Notes under the pieces: model-generated
Told to the model about the DNA's origin: nothing
The model's database searches: none
Seen by the model: only the letters and a program-made list of their open reading frames with translations
Shown: one piece after another, positions 55,727 through 64,000 of the stretch
How positions within the stretch are numbered: the first letter of the stretch is position 1
How the letters are laid out: each line of letters starts with the position of its first letter
Assembly (NCBI RefSeq): GCF_000258175.1
Contig: NZ_JH636049.1
Coordinates: 3,325,482-3,389,481, forward strand
From: Saccharomonospora xinjiangensis XJ-54
GTDB lineage: Bacteria > Actinomycetota > Actinomycetes > Mycobacteriales > Pseudonocardiaceae
Length of the DNA stretch: 64,000 bases
Direction: 5' to 3'
Position numbers and translations under genes: made by a program

Positions 55727-57190
55727 ATGAGCGCGGTCACCGAGTCGAGCGTGGTGGAAGCCGTCACCAAGGAGCTGTTCATCGGCGGCAAGTGGACGCC
55801 GTCCACCAGCGGCGCGACGTTCCCCGTGCACGACCCGGCCACGGGAGCGGTGCTCTGCGAGGTCGCCGACGCCTCGGCCGAGGACGGGATGGCGGCACTC
55901 GACGCCGCCGCCTCCGCGCAGGCCGACTGGGCGGCGCACCCGCCGAGGGAGCGCGGGGAGATCCTCCGCAGGGCCTACGACGCGCTTCTGGCAAGGCAGG
56001 AGGAGCTGGCCCTGCTGATGACGCTGGAGATGGGCAAGCCGCTCGCCGAGTCCCGAGGCGAGGTGGCCTATGCCGCCGAGTTCTTCCGCTGGTTCGCCGA
56101 GGAGGCCGTGCGCATCGATGGCGGGTACGCCGTGGCACCGAACGGCACCGGCCGGTTCCTCGTCACCAAGCAGCCCGTTGGTCCTTCCCTGCTCATCACG
56201 CCGTGGAACTTCCCGATGGCGATGGGCACGCGCAAGATCGGCCCCGCCGTGGCGGCGGGCTGCACCATGGTCGTCAAGCCCGCGGAGCAGACACCGCTGT
56301 CGATGCTGGCCCTCGCACAGGTTCTCGCCGAAGCCGGATTGCCTGACGGTGTTCTCAACGTCGTCACCACAACCGACCCCGGCGGTGTGATGGAGCCGCT
56401 CATCCGCGACGGCAGGGCGCGCAAGCTGTCGTTCACCGGTTCGACGGCCGTGGGGCGTGTGCTGCTGCGACAGTGCGCCGACAAGGTGCTGCGCACGTCG
56501 ATGGAGCTCGGCGGCAACGCGCCGTTCCTGGTGTTCGACGACGCCGACCTCGACGCGGCGGTGGACGGCGCCATGCAGGCCAAGATGCGCAACATCGGGG
56601 AGGCGTGCACGGCGGCGAACCGCTTCTACGTGCAGCGCGGTGTCGCCGACGAGTTCGCGCGCAGGCTCACCGAGCGCATGTCCGCGTTGCCCATCGGCCG
56701 CGGTACGGAGGAGGGCGTCGTCGTCGGCCCACTGATCGACTCCGACGCCGTGGCGAAGGTCGGTGAACTCGTGGAGGACGCGGCCCGGCGTGGCGCGCAG
56801 GTGCTGACCGGCGGCGCGACTCTGGACGGGCCAGGCAACTTCTACCAGCCCACCGTGCTCACCAACGTGCCGTCCGGTGCCCGGATGTCGGTCGAGGAGA
56901 TCTTCGGTCCGGTCGCGCCGATCTCGGTCTTCGACACGGAGGACGAGGCACTCGCCGCGGCCAACGACACCGAGTACGGGCTCGTCGGCTACGTCTACAC
57001 CAACGACGTCAAGCGCGCGCTGCGGGTCAGCGAGCGGCTCGAAACGGGAATGGTGGGCCTGAACCAGGGCATCGTGTCCAACCCGGCCGCACCGTTCGGC
57101 GGCGTGAAACAGTCCGGCCTCGGCAGGGAGGGCGGCACCGTTGGCATCGACGAGTTCCTCGAGACCAAGTACATCGCGGTGAGCCTGTGA
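55727..57190 (+). CDS. gabD: NAD(P)-dependent succinate-semialdehyde dehydrogenase
   Basis: 487 residues, aldehyde dehydrogenase superfamily, GabD branch. LLITPWNFPMAMGTRKIGPA (NAD site), KPAEQTPLSMLALAQ, FTGSTAVGRVLL, MELGGNAPFLVF (catalytic Glu) and NIGEACTAANRFYVQ (catalytic Cys) are in order; the end AAPFGGVKQSGLGREGG is typical for SSADH. It oxidises succinate semialdehyde (or a similar semialdehyde) to the acid, completing the GABA shunt with GabT. ATG 55727 with GGGAG upstream. It ends in a four-base GTGA overlap with the next gene. Confidence 0.92.
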   Translation: MSAVTESSVVEAVTKELFIGGKWTPSTSGATFPVHDPATGAVLCEVADASAEDGMAALDAAASAQADWAAHPPRERGEILRRAYDALLARQEELALLMTLEMGKPLAESRGEVAYAAEFFRWFAEEAVRIDGGYAVAPNGTGRFLVTKQPVGPSLLITPWNFPMAMGTRKIGPAVAAGCTMVVKPAEQTPLSMLALAQVLAEAGLPDGVLNVVTTTDPGGVMEPLIRDGRARKLSFTGSTAVGRVLLRQCADKVLRTSMELGGNAPFLVFDDADLDAAVDGAMQAKMRNIGEACTAANRFYVQRGVADEFARRLTERMSALPIGRGTEEGVVVGPLIDSDAVAKVGELVEDAARRGAQVLTGGATLDGPGNFYQPTVLTNVPSGARMSVEEIFGPVAPISVFDTEDEALAAANDTEYGLVGYVYTNDVKRALRVSERLETGMVGLNQGIVSNPAAPFGGVKQSGLGREGGTVGIDEFLETKYIAVSL

Positions 57191-58254
57191 GCGCGCCGGT
57201 GAGGACCTACGAGATCGCCACGATCCCCGGTGACGGCATCGGCGTCGATGTCACCGTGGAGGCGCGCAAGGTGCTCGACGCCGCCGCGGCCCAGCACGGT
57301 TTCGCGTTGCGGTGGACCGAGTTCGACTACAGCTGCGAGCGCTACAGCGCCACGGGCGCGATGATGCCGGAGGACGGCGTCGCGAAGCTGGCAGGCTTCG
57401 ACTCCATCCTGCTCGGAGCCGTTGGATTTCCCGGCGTGCCGGACCACGTCTCGCTGTGGGGGCTGCTGATTCCGCTGCGGCGCGCGTTCTCGCAGTACGT
57501 CAACCTCCGGCCGGTGCGCCTGCTGCCCGGCACCACGTCGGTGCTGGCGAACCGCACGGCGGACGAACTGGAGATGGTGATCGTCCGCGAGAACTCGGAG
57601 GGCGAGTACTCGACCCTCGGCGGCAGGCACAACGCCGGCCAGCCCGGCGAGTTCGTGCTCCAGGAGTCGGTGTTCACGCGCGTCGGGGTCGAGCGCATCA
57701 TCCGGTACTCGTTCGAGCTGGCCCGAACCCGCTCGAAGCGCGTCTGCTCGGCCACCAAGTCGAACGGCATCATCCACACGATGCCGTTCTGGGACGAGAT
57801 CTTCGAACTCGTCGCGGCCGAGTATGCCGACGTGGCGGCCGAGCAGTGCCACATCGACGCGCTCGCCGCCAGGATGGTGCAACATCCAGACCGGCTCGAC
57901 GTGATCGTGGCGTCGAACCTGTTCGGCGACATCCTGAGCGACCTCGCCGCGGCCGTGACCGGAGGGCTCGGCATGGCGCCGTCCGGCAACATCAATCCGG
58001 AACGCACCCACCCCTCGATGTTCGAGGCCGTGCACGGGAGCGCGCCGGACATCGCGGGTAAGGGGATCGCCAACCCCGTTGCGCAGATCCTCGCCGCCAC
58101 GATGATGCTCGACCACCTCGGTGAGGTGGAGGCGGCACGGTCGGTGAACGCGGCCGTGGAGAAGGTGCTCGAGGAGGGCAGAGTGGCGACTCCCGACCTC
58201 GGGGGCAAGGCCACCACGGAGCAGCTCGGCACGGCGATCGCCGAGGCGCTCTGA
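57187..58254 (+). CDS. Tartrate dehydrogenase/decarboxylase-like protein (isocitrate/isopropylmalate dehydrogenase family)
   Basis: 355 residues of the beta-decarboxylating dehydrogenase family. IATIPGDGIGVDVTVEARKV, the TtuC/DmlA-type segment SLWGLLIPLRRAFSQYVNLR, VIVRENSEGEYSTLGGRHN, TKSNGIIHTMPFWDEIF and the metal-binding VIVASNLFGDILSDLAA are seen. The LLIPLRRAF segment replaces the isopropylmalate-specific loop and points to tartrate or D-malate. It is translationally coupled to gabD, so tartrate/malate-like and semialdehyde metabolism are joined in one operon. The exact substrate is inferred. Confidence 0.88.
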   Translation: MSAPVRTYEIATIPGDGIGVDVTVEARKVLDAAAAQHGFALRWTEFDYSCERYSATGAMMPEDGVAKLAGFDSILLGAVGFPGVPDHVSLWGLLIPLRRAFSQYVNLRPVRLLPGTTSVLANRTADELEMVIVRENSEGEYSTLGGRHNAGQPGEFVLQESVFTRVGVERIIRYSFELARTRSKRVCSATKSNGIIHTMPFWDEIFELVAAEYADVAAEQCHIDALAARMVQHPDRLDVIVASNLFGDILSDLAAAVTGGLGMAPSGNINPERTHPSMFEAVHGSAPDIAGKGIANPVAQILAATMMLDHLGEVEAARSVNAAVEKVLEEGRVATPDLGGKATTEQLGTAIAEAL

Positions 58255-58324
58255 CCTCCTCCTGCGGCCTCGTGGGACGGCGGGCGGGTGCGTAGAACGC
58301 GATGTGGTTGGGCATTCCGGCTGC

Positions 58325-61300
58325 ATGCGTGTGCTCGGCCTTCCGCTGCCCGACCCGTTGTCCCTCGTGGGTACCGCCGTCGGTACCGCTCAGGGGGTGG
58401 CATCGCTGGTCACCACACCTCGACGGTATGTGAGGACCAGCCCCGGCCGTCTGTTCGTCGAGGTCCACGGCGTGCAGGGATCGGGAAGGGGCAAGGTGGC
58501 CCGACGGGTCGAGGAGACCGTCGAGTCGCACCCTCGGGTGCTGTGGGCGCGGGTGAACGGGCCGACGTCGCGGCTCGTCGTGACGGTCGCCGACCCGCCG
58601 CCGGACCCGAAGGAGATCGTCGCCCTCGTCAGGCAGGCGGAATCCATGCCGGTGTCGATCGAGGACGAGGTCGCCGAGGAGGAGTCGCACCATCCCGCGG
58701 AAGGAGTGAAGGGCACCCAGGTCGTCCCGACGCTGGCCGTTGACGCGCTCGGGCTGTTCATCTCCGCGATCACCCGGATCGGCCGGTGGGCCCCGCTTCC
58801 GCCGGAGGTGGCGGGTGTGCTCACGGCCATCGACCACCACCCCGCGCTGAAGGAACGGATCAACAGGCGCGCACACGGCCCCACCCGCGCGGGATCGCGC
58901 ATGGCGATGGCGGGGGCGCTCGCGCAGGGGCTCGCCGCAGGTAACGAGGGAATCCTGCTCGACGTCGTCTCGCGTGCGGGGGAGTGGCAGGAGGCCCACG
59001 CGGTCGAACGGGCCTGGTCCGCCGTCGAGGAGCGGGTCGTGACCAGCCCGGAATCGGTCGCGGCGAAGACAAGGCCCACCGAGCGGCCTGCTCCCGCACC
59101 CGCCAGTGAGGCGGATCGGTATGCGCACAGGGCACTTGCCACGGGGGCACTGGCCGGTCTCTCGTCGGCGCCCTTCATGGGGCCGCGCAGGGCGCTGGCG
59201 CTCGGCCTCGCGACCCTGCCCAAGCCGGTCGAGGTGGGCAGGTCGGCGTTCGGGAGCGCACTCGGCACCACGATCGCGCGGCGCGGAGCCATCGTCATGG
59301 AACGCTCCGTGCTGCGCAGGATGGACGCCATCGACGCCGTCGTGCTCGACACGCCGGGCCTTCGCACCGGCGCTCTCTCGCTGTCCGCGCTCGTTCCGGT
59401 CAAGGGCGCCGACAAGAAGGCCATCGCGGAGGTGGCGTGGCGGCTCTTCTCCTCAGCAGACCCGGACGGTGTCGCCGAGGACGGTGAGTGGTGGCTCGGG
59501 CCGACGGAAGGCCGTGACCTCGAAGGGCCGCACGGCGGCAAGGAGAGCGCCAAGGCGCTTCGCCAGGGCGCCAGCCGGGTCGTCGGCCTCGGGCGGGGGA
59601 GAAGGCTTCAGGCGGTGGCCGGGCTCAACCCGGAGTCCCTGCCCGACACGGACCTGCTCACCGTGGCCGCGCGGCGCAGCGGCCTTCCCGTGTACGAGAC
59701 CGAGGACCCCCGGGGCACCGTGCACGAGTTGCAGGAACGCGGACACCGGGTGCTGTGCGTGTCCGACTCCCGAAGGGCGCTCAGCGTGGCCGACTGTGGT
59801 GTCGGTGTGTTCGCCGACGGCGAGCGACCTCCGTGGGGCGCCCACGTCCTGGTGGGAACCGACCTGCTGACAGCGGCCGTTCTGATCGAGGCCGTCGGTG
59901 CGATGAGGACGGTGACCACTCACAGCATCCGCATCGCGCAGGCGGCCTCGGCGGTGGGGATGATCTCGGTGCTGCGCGGTGGCGTCTCGAATCCGACGAC
60001 CAGGGCTTTGCGCCCGGTCAACGCCGGAGCCGCGATCGCGTTGTTCAACGCACGCAGGCACGCCATGCGGCTGCGCGAGCCGAGTTGCGCGGCCGGTCTG
60101 AGTACCGCGACCGTGCCGTGGCACACGATGCCCGCGACGGTGGTGCGTGAGCGGCTCGGTTCCGGTGAGCGTGGCCTGACCGACGAGGAAGTCGAACGGA
60201 GGGCTGCCGCACGCAGCACCCGGCGGGTGGGCGGCACCACGCTGGGCAGCGCGTTCATCGCCGAACTGGCGAACCCGCTCACCCCGGTGATGGCGGGCGG
60301 TGCGGCAGTGGCCGCCGCCGTCGGTTCCCCTGTTGACGCCGCTCTTGTGGTGGCCGTCGTCGGGCTTTCGGCGCTGATCGGCAGCGTCCAGCAGGTCAGG
60401 GCCGAGCGGGAACTGGCGGAGTTGCTGAGCCGTTCCGCCGTGAGTGCCAGGGTCGTGAGGAGTGGGACGGAGCGGGTGGTCACCGCCGACGATCTCGTGC
60501 CGGGCGATCTCGTGATGGTGGACGCGGGTGACGTGGTGCCAGCCGATTGCAGGCTGGTCGAGTCCACGGGGCTGGAGTTGGACGAGTCGTCCCTCACCGG
60601 CGAGTCGCTGCCCGTTGCCAAGGACGCGGCTCCCGTGGTGGCCTCGGAGGTCGCCGATCGGTCGTCCATGGTGTACGAGGGCACGACTGTCGCGACAGGA
60701 CAGGGCAGGGCCGTGGTCGTCGCGGTCGGCAACGACACGGAGGCCGGGCGCAGCATGACGATCGCGCGGGAGGGCGCGCCGACCACGGGTGTGGAGGCGC
60801 GGCTGACCGAGTTGACCGAGAAGAGTCTTCCGCTGGCCGCGGGGTCGGCGGCGGCGGTCGCGGGAGCCGGTCTGCTGCGTGGCATCCCGCTGCGCGAGAG
60901 CCTGAGCGCGGCGGTCAACCTGGCCATCGCCTCCGTTCCGGAGGGACTGCCGTTCATGGTCAACGCGGCACAGCTCGCCGCGGCGCGCAGGCTGGCCGAA
61001 CACCGCGCCCTCGTGCGGAATCCTCGCAGTATCGAGGCACTGGGCCGGGTCGATGTCCTCTGCTTCGACAAGACGGGAACCCTGACCGAGGGCAGGCTCA
61101 CCGTCAGCGAGGTGGACGACGGGCGGTTGAGGTCCACAATGGATGTTCCTCGGGACTTGAGGCCCGTGCTGGCCTCGGCGTTGCGGGCGACCCCGCACGC
61201 CGAAGAACCCGGCACCCTTCCGCACGCGACCGACAGGGCCGTCGCCGAAGCCGGTGCGCGGCTCGGACTGACCACCGCCACCGGCGCGCCGGGCTGGGAA

Positions 61301-62608
61301 GAGGTCTCGACCGCGCCGTTCGAGTCGTCCCGAGGTCTCCACGCGACCATCGGCCGCACCGGCGACGGACTGCTGCTCAGTGTCAAGGGCGCACCGGAGG
61401 AGGTGCTCTCCCGCTGCGACCTCGGAGGAAAGGCCCGCAAGCGCCTCGCGAGCAGGTTGCGGGCCCTCGCCGCGACGGGACACCGGGTGCTCGCCGTCGC
61501 CGAACGCCCGCTGAAGGACGTGATCGACCTGCGTGATCCCGATTCGGTGCGGGGTCTGGAGTTCCGGGGCTTCCTCGGGATCGCCGACCCGGTGCGCGAC
61601 AGCGCGGCGCCTGCGGCGGCACGACTGCGCAGTGCGGGTGTGCAGATCGTGATGCTCACGGGCGATCACCCCGCGACGGGGGAGGCCATCGCCGCAGAGA
61701 TCAGCGGGCACGACGATCTCACGGTGGTCACCGGCGCCGACCTCGACGAGCTGGACGAGGACGGGCTGCGCGAACTGCTGCCGAACGTCGATGTGATCGC
61801 GCGCTGCACGCCGGCTCACAAGGTCCGCATCGTGGAGGCGTACCGAGCGCTGGGCAAGACGGTCGCGATGACCGGTGACGGAGCCAACGACGCACCCGCC
61901 ATCCGGCTGGCCGACGTCGGGATCGCCCTCGGTGAGCGGGGCACACCGGCGGCGAGGGCCGCGGCCGACCTCGTCGTGACCGACGACCGGCTCGAAACGA
62001 TCATCGCGGCGCTGGTGGAGGGCCGCGCGATGTGGGCTTCGGTGCGTTCGGCGCTCGGCGTGCTCCTCGGCGGCAACCTCGGCGAGATCGCGTTCACGGT
62101 CCTCGGCGCCACCGTGTCGGGCCGCTCCCCGCTGGGCGCCCGTCAGTTGTTGCTGGTCAACATGCTGACCGATCTGGTGCCGTCGATGGCGATCGCGCTG
62201 CGCCGTCCGGATGGGGCGAGTGCGGAGACCTCGCTGGTGGAGGGTCCGGAGAGTTCGCTGGGCACACCGCTCTACCGTGAGATCGGGGTGCGTGCGGCAA
62301 CGACGGCGGCCGGTGCCACCACCGCGTGGGCACTGGCCCGGATCACCGGGCGGAGGCAACGGGCGGGCACCGTGGCCCTCGCCGCACTCGTGGCGACGCA
62401 ACTTGGTCAGACGCTCGTGACGGGGCGTCGCAACCCTTCGGTGGTCGCGAGCGGGGTGGGTTCGGCGGCCGTGCTGGCGGCGGTGATCCAGACGCCGGGG
62501 CTGAGCCAGTTCTTCGGCTGCACACCGCTGGGCCCCCTCGGCTGGGGCATCGCGTTGAGCAGCGCGACCGCGGCGACGGCGGCGGGCGCGTTCGCCGGAA
62601 TGCGATAG
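58325..62608 (+). CDS. Giant P-type ATPase (CtpI-like) with a degenerate N-terminal catalytic core
   Basis: 1427 residues. The C-terminal two thirds are a complete P-type ATPase: TGES motif at about 757 (SLTGESLPV), PEGLP in the membrane ion path (typical of P2-type cation pumps), phosphorylated Asp in CFDKTGTLTEGRL at 915, KGAPEE in the N domain and GDGANDAPAIRLADVGIALG. The N-terminal part has an HMA-like segment (about 40-95, LFVEVHGVQGSGRGKVARRV). Beyond it lies an apparent second, decayed P domain with DTPGL in place of DKTGT at 342. Mycobacterial CtpI has a similarly long N-terminus. The transported ion is not identifiable. ATG 58325 is chosen; GTG 58304 is possible. Confidence 0.88.
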   Translation: MRVLGLPLPDPLSLVGTAVGTAQGVASLVTTPRRYVRTSPGRLFVEVHGVQGSGRGKVARRVEETVESHPRVLWARVNGPTSRLVVTVADPPPDPKEIVALVRQAESMPVSIEDEVAEEESHHPAEGVKGTQVVPTLAVDALGLFISAITRIGRWAPLPPEVAGVLTAIDHHPALKERINRRAHGPTRAGSRMAMAGALAQGLAAGNEGILLDVVSRAGEWQEAHAVERAWSAVEERVVTSPESVAAKTRPTERPAPAPASEADRYAHRALATGALAGLSSAPFMGPRRALALGLATLPKPVEVGRSAFGSALGTTIARRGAIVMERSVLRRMDAIDAVVLDTPGLRTGALSLSALVPVKGADKKAIAEVAWRLFSSADPDGVAEDGEWWLGPTEGRDLEGPHGGKESAKALRQGASRVVGLGRGRRLQAVAGLNPESLPDTDLLTVAARRSGLPVYETEDPRGTVHELQERGHRVLCVSDSRRALSVADCGVGVFADGERPPWGAHVLVGTDLLTAAVLIEAVGAMRTVTTHSIRIAQAASAVGMISVLRGGVSNPTTRALRPVNAGAAIALFNARRHAMRLREPSCAAGLSTATVPWHTMPATVVRERLGSGERGLTDEEVERRAAARSTRRVGGTTLGSAFIAELANPLTPVMAGGAAVAAAVGSPVDAALVVAVVGLSALIGSVQQVRAERELAELLSRSAVSARVVRSGTERVVTADDLVPGDLVMVDAGDVVPADCRLVESTGLELDESSLTGESLPVAKDAAPVVASEVADRSSMVYEGTTVATGQGRAVVVAVGNDTEAGRSMTIAREGAPTTGVEARLTELTEKSLPLAAGSAAAVAGAGLLRGIPLRESLSAAVNLAIASVPEGLPFMVNAAQLAAARRLAEHRALVRNPRSIEALGRVDVLCFDKTGTLTEGRLTVSEVDDGRLRSTMDVPRDLRPVLASALRATPHAEEPGTLPHATDRAVAEAGARLGLTTATGAPGWEEVSTAPFESSRGLHATIGRTGDGLLLSVKGAPEEVLSRCDLGGKARKRLASRLRALAATGHRVLAVAERPLKDVIDLRDPDSVRGLEFRGFLGIADPVRDSAAPAAARLRSAGVQIVMLTGDHPATGEAIAAEISGHDDLTVVTGADLDELDEDGLRELLPNVDVIARCTPAHKVRIVEAYRALGKTVAMTGDGANDAPAIRLADVGIALGERGTPAARAAADLVVTDDRLETIIAALVEGRAMWASVRSALGVLLGGNLGEIAFTVLGATVSGRSPLGARQLLLVNMLTDLVPSMAIALRRPDGASAETSLVEGPESSLGTPLYREIGVRAATTAAGATTAWALARITGRRQRAGTVALAALVATQLGQTLVTGRRNPSVVASGVGSAAVLAAVIQTPGLSQFFGCTPLGPLGWGIALSSATAATAAGAFAGMR

Positions 62609-62645
62609 GACCGGGCCCAGGTGCGCGGCGGCTGACGCGACCTCG

Positions 62646-63341
62646 TCAGTCCGACTGCTTCGTCACGAGACTCTTGTCGGGGGCAAGCCGCCGCACGGCG
62701 TCCTCCATGTGGGCTTCCAGAAGCGCGAGCAGCAATTCCTCGTCGCCGTCGCGCAGGGCCTCGATGATCCGATTGTGTTCGGCGATCCGCTCGTCAACGC
62801 CCTGGTAGCTGCGGCGGTAGGAGTTGTGCAGCGCCGAGAGGCACATCCTCGTCTCGATGAGCAGCGTGCTGGCCATGCGCACGAGGCGCCTGCTGCCCGA
62901 CGCCTCGATGAGCGCCTCGTGAAAGGCGAGATCGGCCTCACTGAGCGCGTTGGGGTCGTCCTGCTCGTCGGCTTCCGCCATCGCGGTGACGGCGTCGGCC
63001 AGCACGTCGGCGACGCGCTCCCGCTGTGGCCCTCGCACGACGCGCTGGGCCGCCGCTCGTTCGATGGCGGATCGTGCCCAGTAGATGTCGTGCACGTCGT
63101 CGGGTTCGAGGTCGATCACGAAGAGGCCGCGGTGCGGTTCGCTGCGCAGCAGACCTTCGGAGACGAGCCGTTGCATGGCCTCCCGCAGCGGGCCCCGCGA
63201 GACCTCGAACCGGGACGCGAGCTCCGTCTCGCCGAGCTGGGTTCCCGGTGGCAGGGACCCGGTCATGATCGCGTCGCGGAGTTGGCGGGCGATGATCGAC
63301 GCTGTCGACTCCCTGTTGACGGGTTCGATGTCGGCCAGCAT
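62646..63341 (-). CDS. GntR family regulator with FCD domain
   Basis: 231 residues. GntR winged helix (about 12-75: IIARQLRDAIMTGSLPPGTQ, FEVSRGPLREAMQRLVSEGL) followed by an FCD helical domain (DIYWARSAIERAAAQRV, DLAFHEALIEASGS, EHNRIIEALRDGD) with the Asp/His metal and ligand site. FCD regulators bind organic acids. It is encoded 3 bases after a maleate-isomerase-like gene. A GntR-like operator sits in the gabD promoter, so it probably controls this catabolic cluster. Confidence 0.92.
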   Translation of the reverse strand: MLADIEPVNRESTASIIARQLRDAIMTGSLPPGTQLGETELASRFEVSRGPLREAMQRLVSEGLLRSEPHRGLFVIDLEPDDVHDIYWARSAIERAAAQRVVRGPQRERVADVLADAVTAMAEADEQDDPNALSEADLAFHEALIEASGSRRLVRMASTLLIETRMCLSALHNSYRRSYQGVDERIAEHNRIIEALRDGDEELLLALLEAHMEDAVRRLAPDKSLVTKQSD

Positions 63342-63344
63342 GGG

Positions 63345-64000
63345 TTACGTGCCTTTCCTTCGGAACAGCGTGCCCAGGCCGGGCACGCCGGGGGTGACAC
63401 CGGCGAGCCGTAGACCTTCCCACACGGTCACCTGGTTGGCCGTCAGCACCGGCTTGCCGAGGCGCTGTTCGAGGATGTCGATCAGCGCGAGCGTGCGCAT
63501 GGCTGTGTCAGGCACGAGCAGGGCGTCGGCCTCTCGCCGGTCGCGGCTGACGATCAGCTCAACCACGTCGTCGGGGGAGAGCCTGCCGACCTCGGCTGCC
63601 GTGACGATGTCGGCGCTCGACATGCCGACGACTTCCACGCCACCGCGCCCGAGGAAATCGACGAAAAGGTCCGCGACGTCGTCAGGGTAGCTGGCCGCGA
63701 CCGCGACGGTGCGCACACCGAGAGCTTCGGCCGCCCTGACGAACGCGAAGGAGGTGCTGGAGGCCGGAAGGCCGCCTGCGGCGCGCGAGAGGTGTTCGAC
63801 CTGGTCGTGCGCGCCGTCCCAGCCGTATACGAAACTGCCGCTGGTGCACGCCCAGACGACCGCTGCGGGGCTGTGGCCCGCGAGTTGCGCGGCCCCTTCG
63901 GAGAGCCGGGCAGGGCTTCCGAGGTCGAGCAGTTCGGGAACCGCGTGGAGATCGGTTCCGTAAATGTGCTCGACCGGCAGCCGCGCCGCGCCGCCGAGCA
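63345..64000 (-). CDS. Maleate cis-trans isomerase / arylmalonate decarboxylase family protein (5' end outside window)
   Basis: The C-terminal 217 codons of an Asp/Glu/hydantoin-racemase superfamily enzyme; the beginning is beyond the right edge. The first catalytic Cys is in VVWACTSGSFVYGW. The second conserved segment is DALLVPDTAMRTLALIDILE, which has Asp-Thr where many relatives have a Cys (typically C-T-N/A-x-R). The end is LEQRLGKPVLTANQVTVWEG. The family isomerises maleate, decarboxylates arylmalonates, or (as EutA-like proteins) acts on ectoine derivatives. The second residue change makes simple racemase activity uncertain. It is co-transcribed with the GntR regulator. Confidence 0.85.
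   Translation of the reverse strand, partial: LGGAARLPVEHIYGTDLHAVPELLDLGSPARLSEGAAQLAGHSPAAVVWACTSGSFVYGWDGAHDQVEHLSRAAGGLPASSTSFAFVRAAEALGVRTVAVAASYPDDVADLFVDFLGRGGVEVVGMSSADIVTAAEVGRLSPDDVVELIVSRDRREADALLVPDTAMRTLALIDILEQRLGKPVLTANQVTVWEGLRLAGVTPGVPGLGTLFRRKGT

Overview
The window is high-GC DNA (about 70 % G+C by eye) with dense genes, frequent GTG/TTG starts and strongly GC-biased third codon positions. A WhiB1 protein, a PdtaS-type histidine kinase beside a SigH/SigR sigma factor, the tiny actinobacterial ribosomal protein bL37, a fused 2-oxoglutarate decarboxylase (Kgd) and FadA/FadB plus AccA1/AccD1 operons of mycobacterial type all indicate a chromosomal segment of an actinobacterium. 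The gene style resembles the Pseudonocardiaceae (Saccharomonospora/Amycolatopsis type), but the genus is an inference. I saw no tRNA, rRNA, CRISPR array, prophage or intact insertion sequence.

Layout. 1-5107: the end of sigH, a YbaK deacylase, bL37, pdtaS, whiB1 with two CRP-like sites, a lipid-kinase-like protein and a small membrane protein. 5126-14312: an acetyltransferase and a phosphatase, a Tat-exported cholesterol oxidase, an RmlC-like epimerase, malic enzyme, a BpsA-like protein and a secreted subtilisin. 14400-20215: csoR with its own operator-promoter, a VOC protein divergent from a WYL regulator, and kgd. 20444-28844: a fused heterodimer-like ABC exporter, an ABC-2 transporter pair, alanine dehydrogenase, an unknown protein and a TetR regulator. 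28997-35114: a secreted SGNH lipase, then accD1-accA1-fadE, which together encode isovaleryl-CoA dehydrogenase and methylcrotonyl-CoA carboxylase of leucine breakdown. The TetR gene and the accD1 promoter share one operator motif, so that regulator (Rv2506/BkaR-like) probably controls the operon. 35343-42122: small redox, VOC and GNAT genes. 42417-49765: a beta-oxidation block, with two acyl-CoA dehydrogenases and a double-TetR regulator on one strand and fadA-fadB on the other. 50243-53187: a TPP enzyme and a FAD-linked oxidase. 53315-64000: a minute hydrophobic peptide gene, then a catabolic cluster (DUF3830, gabT, gabD, a tartrate-dehydrogenase-like enzyme, a GntR regulator and a maleate-isomerase-like enzyme) interrupted by a giant P-type ATPase gene.

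The most unusual signal is a family of intergenic arrays built from a 21-bp unit (GTGTCCGCA, six variable bases, GCACGC). They occur at five places (around 5130, 30043, 35130, 38875 and 49940), always after a stop codon. Units in one orientation are followed by units in the opposite orientation, so that transcripts could fold into very long, regularly interrupted hairpins. Other points of interest are the 30-codon peptide gene with complete expression signals, the degenerate extra catalytic core in the P-type ATPase, and several well-defined operators.
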